A stretch of DNA of 64,000 bases from Microbacterium helvum. GTDB taxonomy: Bacteria; Actinomycetota; Actinomycetes; Actinomycetales; Microbacteriaceae. How positions within the stretch are numbered: the stretch's first letter is position 1; every line of letters starts with the position of its first letter. The stretch spans positions 248,001 through 312,000 of the forward strand of contig NZ_JACXZS010000004.1 in the NCBI RefSeq assembly GCF_014779795.1, read 5' to 3'. The notes under the pieces were generated by a model, which saw only the letters and a list, made by a program, of their open reading frames with translations, did no database searches and was not told the DNA's origin. This document shows positions 50,314-59,546 of the stretch, in pieces. A program made the translations under genes and the position numbers.

Positions 50314-53220
50314 CTACTGCTGCTCGCCCAGCTGGATGAGCGTGCGGATCGCTTCCGTCAGGCGCGCGTCCGCCTCGCCGTACGCGGTCCAGTCGCCCTT
50401 CTGCAGCGCGGCCTCACGGTCCAGCAGCGCCTGGTTCGCATCCTGCAGCGCCTGCTGATACTCGTCCGTGGGCTCCTCCGGCGTCGTGGGCTCCTCCGGC
50501 GTGGTGGGCTCCGGCGACGGAGTCGGCGTCGGCTCGGTCGGAACGTCGGTGTCACCGGCGTCGGCTCCCGAGTCGCCGCCGAACAGCACGTCGAGCGCCT
50601 CGTTCAGCGTGTCTTCGAAGGCCACCTCGTTGCCGAACGAGACCAGCACCTTCTGCAGCGACGGGAAGCTCGTCGCGCCCGAGGACTGCACGAAGACCGG
50701 CTGCACGTACAGCAGGCCGCCGCCGACCGGAAGGGTCAGCAGATTGCCCTTCAGCACGTTCGAGTCACCCTGTTTGAGCAGGTTGACGAACGACGACACC
50801 TCGGGCTGGGCGTCGAAGTTGTTCTGCACCTGGCCGGGACCGGGCACCGTCGTATCGGCGCTGATCTCCAGCATCCTGAGCTTGCCGTAGTCGTCGCTCT
50901 TCTTGCCTGCCTCGCTTCCGGCGTTCGAATCCACCGCGAGGTAGCCCATGAGCACGTTCCTGCCCTCGCCGGAGGGGATGAACGACGTGAACATCGAGTA
51001 TGTCGGAGCGGTCTGCCCCGGCATCTGCATCGTCAGGTAGTACGGCGGCTGCAGCTGCGTGTCGGCCTGCGGGTCGTTCGGCGTCTTCCAGCGGTTGTCG
51101 CTCTGGTAGAACGAGCGAGCATCGTCGACGTGGTAGACGCCGAGGATCGTGCGCTGGACCTTGAACAGATCCGTCGGGTAGCGGACGTGGCTCATCAGCT
51201 CGGCGGACATGTCGCTGATCGGCTTGAGCGTGGACGGGTAGACCTTCTGCCACGACTGCAGCACCGGGTCCTCGTCGTCCCACGCGTACAGGGTGACCTT
51301 GCCGTCGTAGGCGTCGACGGTGGCCTTGACCGAGTTGCGGATGTAGTTGATGTCGTCCAGCGCGAACCGCGGCGCCGGGTTGCTGGAGTCCGAGATCGCC
51401 GAGGTCAGACTCACCGTCGACGAGTACGGGTAGTTCGCGCTCAGGGTGTAGCCGTCGACGATCCAGACGATACGCCCGTCGACCACCGAGGGGTACGGGT
51501 CGTTGTCGAGCGTCAGGTACGGCGCCACCTTCTGCACACGCTGGCGCGGGTCGCGGTCGTACAGGATCTGCGAATCCTCATTGACGTAGTCCGAGAACAG
51601 GATCTGCTCGGCCTGGAACTTCAGGGCGTAGATCAGGCGGTTGAACACATTGCCCAGGCTGGGGCCGCCGTCGCCCTCGAAGGTCGTCTTCGTCTCGTTA
51701 GACGTCTCGTCCTGACCCGAGGGGTAGTCGAGCTCGATCGGCTCGGAATCCTTCGGCGCACCGACGATCGAGTACGTGGGCGAGTACTCGCCGAAGTAGA
51801 CGCGCGGCTGGAAGTCCTCTTCGTCCGACAGGAAGCCCGTCGCCGGGATGCCGCGCTCGAGGAACACCGGATTGCCGTCGCCCGTGCGGTCGTTGCCCTT
51901 GGCAGCGACGATTCCGTAGCCGTGCGTGTACACGACGGCGCTGTTCTGCCAGTCGTTCGCGTTGCCCAGCTGCTCGAGGTTGAGCTCGCGCACCGACACG
52001 ACGGTGTCCTGCGAAGTCCCGTCGATGTCGTACCGGTCCACGTCGAGCGGATCGGCGAACTGATAGTACGAGCGGTACTGCTCGAGCTGGCGCACCGTCG
52101 GCGACACGATCGCGGGGTCCATCACGCGGATCTGCGCGGTCGTGCCCGCGTCTTCGCGCAGCTGCCCGGCCTCGACATCCGTGACGGCCTCGAAGTCCTG
52201 CTTGTCGAGCCCGTCGATGCCGTACGCCGTCTTCGTCATGTCGACGTTGCGCTGGTAGTAGTCCTGCTCCAGCGAGAAGCGGTTCGGCTGGACGTTGAAC
52301 GTGTTGACGACCCACGGGTAGCCGACACCGAGCACGATGGCCGAGACGACCAGCAGCGCGGTCGCCACCAGCGGATAGCGCCAGCGGCCGATGATGGCCG
52401 TGATGAAGAACAGGATCGCGACGATCACGGCCGCGAACGCGAGGATCGTCTGGCCGGGGATGATCGCGTTCACCCCGGTGTACCCGGGGCCCGTGATGCG
52501 ACCGTCCGCACCGGATTCGACGAGCGTGCGGTAGCGGTCGAGCCAGAGGCTCACGCCCTGCACGAGCAAGTACAGCCCGGCGATCACGGCGAGCTGGATG
52601 CGGGCCGACTTCGAGATGCGCAGCTCTCGCTGACCGATGCGCACCGCGCCGTACAGGTACGACACGAGGGCGGTGACCAGCAGGCACACCAGCAGGACGG
52701 CGGACATGAAACCGACCAGCGACGTCCAGAACGGCAGCGCGAACATGTAGAAGCCGGTGTCGAGGTGGAACTGCGGGTCGGTGACCTCCGTCTTCACCCC
52801 GTTGAACCACAGCCACGTGGTCTCCCACTGGGCCGACGCCGCGAATCCGGCGAAGAAGCCGAAGAAGATCGGGATGCCCCACATCGCGAGGCGGCGCAGC
52901 GGCTCGACGACCTCCTGATAGCGGTCGAGCTGCGAGCTCAGCCGCGCGTACACGGGGCGCAGGCGGTAGGCGAGCTGGATCGACAGCCACACCGGGACCG
53001 CCATGCCGAGGAAGCCGACCAGGAACATCACGACCCGGGCGATCCACTGGGTCGTCAGCACCGACTGGAAGCCGAGCTGATCGAACCAGAGCCAGTCCGC
53101 GTACAGGCTGGCGAACACGAAGAATGCCACCACGAGCGCAGCGATGACCACCAGGGTGATGGCGATGACGCGTCGGGTGCGGGACGGTGTGGCCGGGGTC
53201 GGCGCTGAGGTCGTGGTCAC
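50314..53220 (-). CDS. UPF0182 family large membrane protein
   Basis: 968 aa from a GTG at 53220. About seven N-terminal membrane helices (VIAITLVVIAALVVAFFVFA and SLYADWLWFDQLGFQSV, the family signature) precede a large extracytoplasmic domain with SVRELNLEQLGNANDWQNSA, VVYTHGYGIVAAKGN and VDGRIVWIVDGYTLSANYPY. The C-terminus has a Pro/Thr-rich linker (PTEPTPTPSPEPTTPEEPTT) and a helical coiled region. Function unknown. Same neighbour set as Rv3193c of M. tuberculosis. Confidence 0.95.
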   Translation of the reverse strand: MTTTSAPTPATPSRTRRVIAITLVVIAALVVAFFVFASLYADWLWFDQLGFQSVLTTQWIARVVMFLVGFLGMAVPVWLSIQLAYRLRPVYARLSSQLDRYQEVVEPLRRLAMWGIPIFFGFFAGFAASAQWETTWLWFNGVKTEVTDPQFHLDTGFYMFALPFWTSLVGFMSAVLLVCLLVTALVSYLYGAVRIGQRELRISKSARIQLAVIAGLYLLVQGVSLWLDRYRTLVESGADGRITGPGYTGVNAIIPGQTILAFAAVIVAILFFITAIIGRWRYPLVATALLVVSAIVLGVGYPWVVNTFNVQPNRFSLEQDYYQRNVDMTKTAYGIDGLDKQDFEAVTDVEAGQLREDAGTTAQIRVMDPAIVSPTVRQLEQYRSYYQFADPLDVDRYDIDGTSQDTVVSVRELNLEQLGNANDWQNSAVVYTHGYGIVAAKGNDRTGDGNPVFLERGIPATGFLSDEEDFQPRVYFGEYSPTYSIVGAPKDSEPIELDYPSGQDETSNETKTTFEGDGGPSLGNVFNRLIYALKFQAEQILFSDYVNEDSQILYDRDPRQRVQKVAPYLTLDNDPYPSVVDGRIVWIVDGYTLSANYPYSSTVSLTSAISDSSNPAPRFALDDINYIRNSVKATVDAYDGKVTLYAWDDEDPVLQSWQKVYPSTLKPISDMSAELMSHVRYPTDLFKVQRTILGVYHVDDARSFYQSDNRWKTPNDPQADTQLQPPYYLTMQMPGQTAPTYSMFTSFIPSGEGRNVLMGYLAVDSNAGSEAGKKSDDYGKLRMLEISADTTVPGPGQVQNNFDAQPEVSSFVNLLKQGDSNVLKGNLLTLPVGGGLLYVQPVFVQSSGATSFPSLQKVLVSFGNEVAFEDTLNEALDVLFGGDSGADAGDTDVPTEPTPTPSPEPTTPEEPTTPEEPTDEYQQALQDANQALLDREAALQKGDWTAYGEADARLTEAIRTLIQLGEQQ

Positions 53221-53302
53221 CGTCCCATCCTAGGCGGGCAGCTCTCGGCCGATGCTTTGTCCGCGCTGGGCGAACCCCCAGAATTCCGCGGGGCGCGCGG
53301 TC

Positions 53303-54427
53303 TCAGCGGGCCGTGCAGGTCGGCAGGGCGTCGAGGTCTCCACCATCGCTGATCGCCTGCAGCACCTTCAGCGAGTCATCCAGCGTCTTCACCGAGAAGA
53401 CGCGCAGATCACCGGGGATGTGACCCACCACCTCGTCGCAGTTCGAGTCCGGCGCCAGGAACCAGTCGGCTCCGGCATCCAGAGCTCCCCACATCTTCTG
53501 ACGGATGCCGCCGATCGGACCCACCGCGCCGTCCGCCGTGATGGTGCCGGTGCCGGCGACCTGCTCGCCGCCGTTGAGCTCGCCGGGTGTCAGCGTGTCG
53601 ATGATGCCGAGCGCGAACATCATGCCGGCGCTGGGGCCGCCCACGTTGTTCAGCTGGATCGTCACGTCGATCGGGAAGTCGTAGTCGGTGATGAGGGTCA
53701 CGCCGATCAGCCACGTCGTCTCGCCGTCGGCGGTGGACTCCTTCGGCGTGATCGACACGGTCTGCTGCGCGCCGTCGCGTTCGATCACCAGTTCGACGGG
53801 AGCGCCGCCGCCGTCGTTGATGACCTTGCGGAGCGCGTTCGCGTCCGTGACCGTCTGGCCGTCCGCGCTGAGGATCAGGTCGCCCTCTTCGAGCACGCCC
53901 TCGGCGGCGGCTCCCTCGACGACCGAGTGCACCGAGAGCGTCGCGCCGACGTCGTAGCCGAGCTCTGTGAGCGCCGCGGCAGTCGCCTCCTGCTGGGAGT
54001 CGACCATCATCGCCGCGCTCTCCTCATTGCGCTGCTCGGTGGTCTGACCGGCCGGGAAGACCGCATCGATCGGCAGCACCGCCTTGCTGGGGTCGAACCA
54101 CGCCATCGCCAGCTCGAACCAGGACGGGGTGTGCTCGCGGTTGCCCTGCACCTGCACCGTGAGCAGGTCCAGCGTCCCCTCGGTCGGGTAGGTCTCGGCA
54201 CCGTCCACCGAGATGAGCGGCACCTCCTCGCCGTCGGAGTTCAGCGCGGTTCCGAGGGTGTTGTACACCGGCCCGGGCTGCTGGACCACGTAAGAGGTCG
54301 GCAGGAAGGTGATGACGAGCAGGATCACCATCGCCACCACGAGAGCCCAGATGCCCGCGATCGTACGGCGCGACATCGGCTCGCGCGGTGCGCGCTGGAT
54401 GGTGGTGTCCTCGTCGAACAGGGCCAC
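53303..54427 (-). CDS. PDZ-Lon-like membrane-anchored protease (YlbL/Rv3194c type)
   Basis: 374 aa from a GTG at 54427 behind AGAGAGG. One N-terminal membrane helix (GIWALVVAMVILLVITFLPT) is followed by YVVQQPGPVYNTLG, a PDZ domain (GAAAEGVLEEGDLILSADGQ) and a Lon-type proteolytic domain with Ser in NNVGGPSAGMMFALGI and Lys in GPIGGIRQKMWGALDAGAD. It would cleave membrane or exported substrates. Confidence 0.93.
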   Translation of the reverse strand: MALFDEDTTIQRAPREPMSRRTIAGIWALVVAMVILLVITFLPTSYVVQQPGPVYNTLGTALNSDGEEVPLISVDGAETYPTEGTLDLLTVQVQGNREHTPSWFELAMAWFDPSKAVLPIDAVFPAGQTTEQRNEESAAMMVDSQQEATAAALTELGYDVGATLSVHSVVEGAAAEGVLEEGDLILSADGQTVTDANALRKVINDGGGAPVELVIERDGAQQTVSITPKESTADGETTWLIGVTLITDYDFPIDVTIQLNNVGGPSAGMMFALGIIDTLTPGELNGGEQVAGTGTITADGAVGPIGGIRQKMWGALDAGADWFLAPDSNCDEVVGHIPGDLRVFSVKTLDDSLKVLQAISDGGDLDALPTCTAR

Positions 54428-54574
54428 GCGGGACCTCTCTCTTCCGTGCCGCATTGCGGAGTGCCTGGTCGTTCGCGACCGGCGTAAGGGTTGGAAGGTC
54501 TCGGCCGGGGAGTGCGACGGATGCTGCGACTAGCGTAGAACGCAACGTCATCGACCGGCTGAAAGGCGGCTGAA

Positions 54575-56014
54575 GTGGCAGACGACGACCGCAGTCCTGA
54601 GGACGACTTCCAAGAGCTCATGCGGCAGCTCTTCGGGGGCGGCGCGGGCGGCATCGATCCCGAGCAGCTCTCGCGGATCTCGGGCATGGACATCGACCCC
54701 GCGATGATGCAGCAGATCATGCGCCAGCTGCAGGGCGTGTTCGCGAACTCCGGCGACAGCGGCGTGTCGTGGGACATGGCCAAGCGCCAAGCCCTCCACA
54801 TCGCCAACCAGGAGGGACTGGGCGTCACCGCCGGACAGCGCACCGACCTCGATCAGGCGTTCGCGCTGGCGACCCTGTGGCTGAGCGAGGCGACCGGCAT
54901 CTCCGAGCTGGCGACTCCCCCGACCGTGATCACCCGCGGCTCGTGGGTCGAGGCGACGCTTCCGGTGTGGCAGGAGCTCGCCGAGCCCGTCGCGACGAGC
55001 ATCGCCGATGCGCTCACGACGGCGCTCAGCGAGCAGACGCCCGAAGACATGCAGGAGCTCGTTCAGGGCGCGGGGCGCCTCATGCGGACGATCGGCGGCT
55101 CGCTGTTCGCCACGCAGCTCGGGCAGGTCATCGGCAGCCTCTCGAAGGAGGTCGTGAGCGGCGGCGACGTCGGCATCCCGCTGATGCCCGACGGCCAGGC
55201 CGTCATCCTGCCGCAGAACTTCGCCGACTTCGGCCGCGACCTCGAGGTGCCCGAGGACCAGCTCGCGCTGTACATCGCGACGCGCGAGCTCGCCCATGCG
55301 CGCCTGTTCCGCCACGCCCGCTGGCTGCGCCTGCACGTCATCTCGCAGGTGACCGACTTCGCGCGCGGCGTCCACGTCGACACGGACATGCTCGAAGACA
55401 TGGCCTCGCGCTTCGATCCGTCGCAGCCCGAGGAGCTGCGCGCCGCGCTGGAGAGCGGCGCGCTGCTGCCGCCGCGCTCGGACGCGCAGAACGCCGCACT
55501 CGCCCGGCTGGAGAACCTGCTCGCGACCATCGAAGGCTGGGTCGAGGTGGTGACCGAGGATGCGACGTCCCGGCTTCCCTCCGCGCCCCGCATCGCAGAG
55601 GCCGTCCGACGCCGGCGCGCGGTCGGCGGGCCGGCCGAGCGCGCCCTCGCGTCGCTCGTCGGTCTCGAGATCCGGCCGCGTCGCATGCGCGAGGCCGCCG
55701 CGATGTGGCGTGCGGTGACGGATGCCGTCGGTCCGGCCGCTCGGGATGCCCTGTGGGACTACCCTGACCTGATGCCCGCGGCGTCCGACATCGACGACCC
55801 GGCGGCGCTGGTCGCCCGGCTGGAGGCTCGTGCACGCGGCGAGCAGCCGGCGCCGGACGAGCTGGATGACGCGCTCGCGCGTCTGCTGGCGGGCGAGTTC
55901 CCCGAAGGGGGCACCGAAGCGGCGGCGGAGGGAACGGCACGCGGCGACGAACTCGAGGGCGACGACCCGGAGGGCGACGACGGCGGCGCCCCCGACGACC
56001 ACCGGCCGGTGTAG
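54575..56014 (+). CDS. DUF2342 / zinc-dependent metalloprotease family protein
   Basis: 479 aa from a GTG at 54575. Family marks: FQELMRQLFGGGAG, DMAKRQALHIANQEG, YIATRELAHARLFRHARWLR and WVEVVTEDATSRLPSAPRIA. The putative metal motif reads RELAH, so the first His of HExxH is absent, as seen in many relatives; enzymatic activity is doubtful. The C-terminal 100 residues are acidic and low-complexity. Divergent to the PDZ-Lon gene over 147 bp, as Rv3195 is to Rv3194c. Confidence 0.88.
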   Translation: MADDDRSPEDDFQELMRQLFGGGAGGIDPEQLSRISGMDIDPAMMQQIMRQLQGVFANSGDSGVSWDMAKRQALHIANQEGLGVTAGQRTDLDQAFALATLWLSEATGISELATPPTVITRGSWVEATLPVWQELAEPVATSIADALTTALSEQTPEDMQELVQGAGRLMRTIGGSLFATQLGQVIGSLSKEVVSGGDVGIPLMPDGQAVILPQNFADFGRDLEVPEDQLALYIATRELAHARLFRHARWLRLHVISQVTDFARGVHVDTDMLEDMASRFDPSQPEELRAALESGALLPPRSDAQNAALARLENLLATIEGWVEVVTEDATSRLPSAPRIAEAVRRRRAVGGPAERALASLVGLEIRPRRMREAAAMWRAVTDAVGPAARDALWDYPDLMPAASDIDDPAALVARLEARARGEQPAPDELDDALARLLAGEFPEGGTEAAAEGTARGDELEGDDPEGDDGGAPDDHRPV

Positions 56015-56116
56015 CGACCCCGGGGCGGCTCCTCCCCAGGCGGCCTGCGCGCGGCGATCACTCCGCGGGCTGTGGATAACGACCACCGTCCGGGAGCGCT
56101 CCGGCAGGATCGGGGC

Positions 56117-56980
56117 ATGCTCAGGCTCGATCCCTCCTACCCGGCAGTGTGGCGGTCCGCCACCGCCCTGCAGTTCGGCGCCGAGGCCGTGGCGGTGCTC
56201 GACGATCCCCAGCCGTGGCACCTCCGTGTCCTGCGCGAGCTGGAGCGCGGCGTCCCCGACGGCTCGTTCGTCCCGTTCGCCCGCGCGCTGGGCGCGCCGT
56301 CGGACGAGGCGGCGACACGACTGCTGGCGAGACTACGCCGCGCGCTGATCACGGGCGCGGTCCTCCGCCGGACGGTCTCGCTGCACCGCGACGCCGCGGT
56401 GGACGAGCGGCAGTGCGACCGTGTGGCCAGAGGGCTCGAGGCCTCCGGCGTCGACGTCGATGTGCGGCATCCGTTCGATGCGATCGATCAGCCGGCGGCG
56501 GATGCCGACGTCGTCGTCTTCGTCGTGCCCCGTGTCGTCCCGCCCGGCGCCTCGGCCGCCCTGATGGCGTCCGATCTGCCCCACCTCCCCGTCGTGCTGA
56601 CGGGGTCGGGGGCCGAGATCGGCCCCTTCGTCGTGCCCGGCGACACGGCGTGCCTCGCCTGCGTGGCCGCTCATCGCCGCGACGCGGATCCCTCGTGGCC
56701 GGCAGTGGCCGCTCAGCTCATCGGGCGCGCCGTCGAAGCGAGCACGGCGGTGCTGTGGGAGGCCGGAATGGTCGCGGGCCGCCTCATCGACGAACGCGCC
56801 CACCGTCGACTCGCGCGGACGCGCTCGGTCGCGCTGCGCTCCGGCTCGCTGCACCGGGACGTCCGGACGCACCGACCGCACGCAGAGTGCCGTTGCCGAT
56901 CTCTCGCAGGAAGCGGGACGGCTGCCGCTCCCGTACGCCTCGAGCCCATGTCAGCGACAGCGTTCGCCCGGCCCGCGTGA
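56117..56980 (+). CDS. ThiF/TOMM-leader-binding-like protein (Rv3196-type)
   Basis: 287 aa from the ATG at 56117 (MLRLDPSYPAVWRSATALQF, the usual family start). A winged-helix-like N-terminal part is followed by a Rossmann-like segment (DADVVVFVVPRVVPP) and FVVPGDTACLACVAAHRRDA, whose CxxC pairs with the C-terminal HAECRC as a zinc site, as in TOMM-cyclodehydratase-related proteins. There is no precursor peptide or YcaO gene here, so a classical RiPP role is unlikely. Its last 197 bp overlap the 3' end of the convergent uvrD2. Confidence 0.75.
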   Translation: MLRLDPSYPAVWRSATALQFGAEAVAVLDDPQPWHLRVLRELERGVPDGSFVPFARALGAPSDEAATRLLARLRRALITGAVLRRTVSLHRDAAVDERQCDRVARGLEASGVDVDVRHPFDAIDQPAADADVVVFVVPRVVPPGASAALMASDLPHLPVVLTGSGAEIGPFVVPGDTACLACVAAHRRDADPSWPAVAAQLIGRAVEASTAVLWEAGMVAGRLIDERAHRRLARTRSVALRSGSLHRDVRTHRPHAECRCRSLAGSGTAAAPVRLEPMSATAFARPA

Positions 56981-58559
56981 TGCCCACGTAGGCGAGGCGC
57001 CGTTCCTCGTCGACCTGCTCGAAGGTCGTCGCGTACGAGATCGGCAGCAGTCCCTCTGCCATGCCGACGAGATGCACATGCTCCCACTCCAGGCCCTTCG
57101 CCGCATGCAGCGTCGCGAGCGTGACGGTCCGCAGCGCGGGCTCATCGTGCGTCTTCGCGCGCGCCGTCAGCTCATCGGTGAACGAGCGCAGCGTGGTGCC
57201 CGCGGGCGCCTCCTCGGCCAGCCGCAGCAGGGCGGCACGCGCCTCCCACGCGTCGCGGAGCGCCCCTCCTGCCTCGGGCGGATCGTCCGTCAACCCGCGC
57301 GAGCGCAGGATGTCGCGCACGGTGTCGACGAGCCCGCTCTCCAAGGGGGCGACGGCGGCCGCGCGCAGCTCCATGACCGCCTGACGCACTTCTGGCATGT
57401 CGAAGAACCGGCGACCGCCGAGCACCGTCGTCGCGATGCCGGCGTCCGACAGCGCGGCGACCAGCTCGGCGGACTGGGCGTGCGCCCGGTAGAGGACCGC
57501 GATGTCGCGCGGATCGGCGCCTGCGGCGATCTGCGCCCCGATGCGGGCGGCCACGGTCCGCGCCTCGTCACGGTCGTCGTCGAACGCCGTGACCGTCGGG
57601 ATGGTCTCTTCCGCCGCCGTCTGCTCCCGGAATCCGGCAGGCGTCAGGTGCAGGGCGCCGGGTCGCCCCCGAATCAGTTCGTTGGCGACGCCCAGGACGC
57701 CCGGCTCCGATCGGTAGTTGGTCTCCAGCCGCACGACGCGGGCGCCCTCGAAGCGCTTGTCGAAATCGAGCAGGAACCCGGCGTCGGCCCCCGCGAACGA
57801 GTAGATCGTCTGGCTGGCGTCGCCCACGACGCACAGGTCGCGACGGTCACCCAGCCACAGCTCCAGCAGGCGGTTCTGCAGCGGCGAGACGTCCTGGAAC
57901 TCGTCGACCGTGAAGTGGCGGTACTGCTCGCGCACCGCCTTCGCGACCTGCGGCTCGGCCTCCAGCATCCCGGCGCATGCGAGCAGCACGTCTTCGAAGT
58001 CGAGCTGCCGGCGCTCGTCCTTCAGCCGCTCGTACGCCTGCTGCAGGGCGACGACACGCTCGGTGCCGAGGCGGCCGACGCCGTTCGGGCGCACCGCGGC
58101 GTACTCGTCGATGCTGAGCATCGAGACTTTGCGCCACTCGATCTCGGACGCCACGTCGCGCAGCGTCGCGACGTCCGGCGAGAGCCCCACGCCGTCGGCG
58201 GCGTGCGCGAGCAGCTTCACCTTGTTGTCGACGATCCCCGGCGCCGTATCTCCGGCGAGCGTCGGCCAGAAGAAGTTGAGCTGCGCGAGCGCGGCGGCGT
58301 GGAAGGTGCGCGCCGACACCCCGCCGACTCCGAGCGCCCTCAGACGCCCGCGCATCTCGCCCGCGGCCTTCGCCGTGAATGTCACCGCCATGACACGACC
58401 GGGCGAATACGCGCCGGTGTCGACCCCGTGTGCGATGCGGTGCGTGATCACGCGGGTCTTTCCCGTTCCGGCGCCGGCGAGCACCACGACGGGGCCGCGC
58501 AGCGCCCGCACGGCTTCGAGCTGGTGCTCGTCCAGGCCGGCGAGTGCGCCGCCGCTCAT
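56784..58559 (-). CDS. UvrD2-like ATP-dependent DNA helicase
   Basis: 591 aa from the ATG at 58559. SF1A helicase motifs in order: Walker A VVVLAGAGTGKTRVITHRIA, motif Ia AVTFTAKAAGEMRGRL, Walker B FTVDEFQDVSPLQNRLLELW, motif III VVGDASQTIYSFAGAD, motif IV LETNYRS, motif V TLATLHAAKGLEWEHVHLVG, motif VI DEERRLAYVGITRAGRTLSL. The HRDC domain and Cys-rich tail of mycobacterial UvrD2 are absent. Overlaps nudC by 4 bp. Confidence 0.94.
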   Translation of the reverse strand: MSGGALAGLDEHQLEAVRALRGPVVVLAGAGTGKTRVITHRIAHGVDTGAYSPGRVMAVTFTAKAAGEMRGRLRALGVGGVSARTFHAAALAQLNFFWPTLAGDTAPGIVDNKVKLLAHAADGVGLSPDVATLRDVASEIEWRKVSMLSIDEYAAVRPNGVGRLGTERVVALQQAYERLKDERRQLDFEDVLLACAGMLEAEPQVAKAVREQYRHFTVDEFQDVSPLQNRLLELWLGDRRDLCVVGDASQTIYSFAGADAGFLLDFDKRFEGARVVRLETNYRSEPGVLGVANELIRGRPGALHLTPAGFREQTAAEETIPTVTAFDDDRDEARTVAARIGAQIAAGADPRDIAVLYRAHAQSAELVAALSDAGIATTVLGGRRFFDMPEVRQAVMELRAAAVAPLESGLVDTVRDILRSRGLTDDPPEAGGALRDAWEARAALLRLAEEAPAGTTLRSFTDELTARAKTHDEPALRTVTLATLHAAKGLEWEHVHLVGMAEGLLPISYATTFEQVDEERRLAYVGITRAGRTLSLTWARGVRERQPSRFLREIGNGTLRAVGASGRPGAASRSAARPSASARVDGGRVRR

Positions 58560-59470
58560 CGCGCCCCCGCATGCCAGTCGGCGATCAGGCGGTGCGCGAT
58601 CGAGGCACGCCCCGGCAGCACGACATCGGACTCTCCAGCGAGCGAGCGGCCGATCTCATCGCGTGTGAACCAGCGCACCGCCGCGATCTCCTCGCCGTCG
58701 GCGCGTGCGGCCGCGTCGTCGCGTGCCTCGGCGAAGAACCCCAGCATCAGCGAGCGAGGGTACGGCCAGGCCTGCGATCCCCGGTACGACACCGTTCCGA
58801 CATCGATGCCGGACTCCTCCGCGACCTCGCGTCGCACCGCCGTCTCCAGCGACTCCCCGGCCTCCACGAACCCTGCGAAGCAGGAGAAGCGGTCTGCGCC
58901 CCACAGCGCGTTGGAGCCGAGCAGCAGCGCGTCGGGGTCGCTCGCGCTGGTGATCGCGACGATCACGGCAGGATCCGTGCGCGGGAAGTGCTGCCGTCCG
59001 CACACCGGGCACCGGCGGGACCAGCCTGCGTCGCCGAGTTCGGTGAGGGCGCCGCACGCGGGGCAGAACCGGGAGTCGAGCAGCCACCGACCGAGGCTCA
59101 GCGCCTCGACGAAGGCGCTGGAGTCGTAGGCGTCCAAGGATCCGCCGACGCTGCGCAGGCCCGCCCAGCCCGCCGGCGCCGCGAACGGCGTGTCGTCGCT
59201 TCCGGCGAAGACGGCGGCCAGCAGCGCCCCGCCGTCGGCGTCTCGGCCGAGGAGCGCCCACTCCGCCCCGTCAGGGACCTCGTCGACCGGCACCCAGTCG
59301 AGCCGGTCGGCGTCGGCGAGCGGCGCGGCATCGCCGGACAGCACCAGGACGCGGGTCGCGGCGTCCGCTCGCGCGGTGTCGACGACGCCGGGGATCGAGC
59401 GTTCCTCGGCCGCCCGGTCGACGCCGGTGCGTGCGAGCGGCGGTTCTGCGGTGCTGCCTGTGGCCGTCAT
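58556..59470 (-). CDS. nudC: NAD(+) diphosphatase / NADH-cap hydrolase
   Basis: 304 aa from the ATG at 59470. A zinc ribbon (FCPACGALTEL ... RRCPVCGRQHFPR), the Nudix box GFVEAGESLETAVRREVAEE and the NudC-specific motif SQAWPYPRSLMLGF (canonical SQPWPFPxS) are present. It hydrolyses NAD(H) and can remove NAD caps from RNA. Coupled upstream of uvrD2. Confidence 0.95.
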   Translation of the reverse strand: MTATGSTAEPPLARTGVDRAAEERSIPGVVDTARADAATRVLVLSGDAAPLADADRLDWVPVDEVPDGAEWALLGRDADGGALLAAVFAGSDDTPFAAPAGWAGLRSVGGSLDAYDSSAFVEALSLGRWLLDSRFCPACGALTELGDAGWSRRCPVCGRQHFPRTDPAVIVAITSASDPDALLLGSNALWGADRFSCFAGFVEAGESLETAVRREVAEESGIDVGTVSYRGSQAWPYPRSLMLGFFAEARDDAAARADGEEIAAVRWFTRDEIGRSLAGESDVVLPGRASIAHRLIADWHAGAR

Positions 59471-59546
59471 CGAGCATGCTCCGCTTCGTCGATAGGGCCG
59501 GGCGTGGCGCGGGGACTGACGCGCGTGCCCGACCTACCCTGGGCAC

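Noticed and set aside
49639..53208. Very long rightward open frame (over 1,000 codons) opposite the UPF0182 gene
   Set aside because: It is antisense to a clearly recognisable membrane protein; its translation is Arg/Val/Asp-rich with no domains, as expected for a shadow frame in high-GC DNA.
56117..56980. RiPP (TOMM) biosynthetic cluster
   Set aside because: Only one leader-binding/ThiF-like protein is present; no YcaO, dehydrogenase or precursor peptide gene was seen, and the neighbourhood is a conserved housekeeping block.
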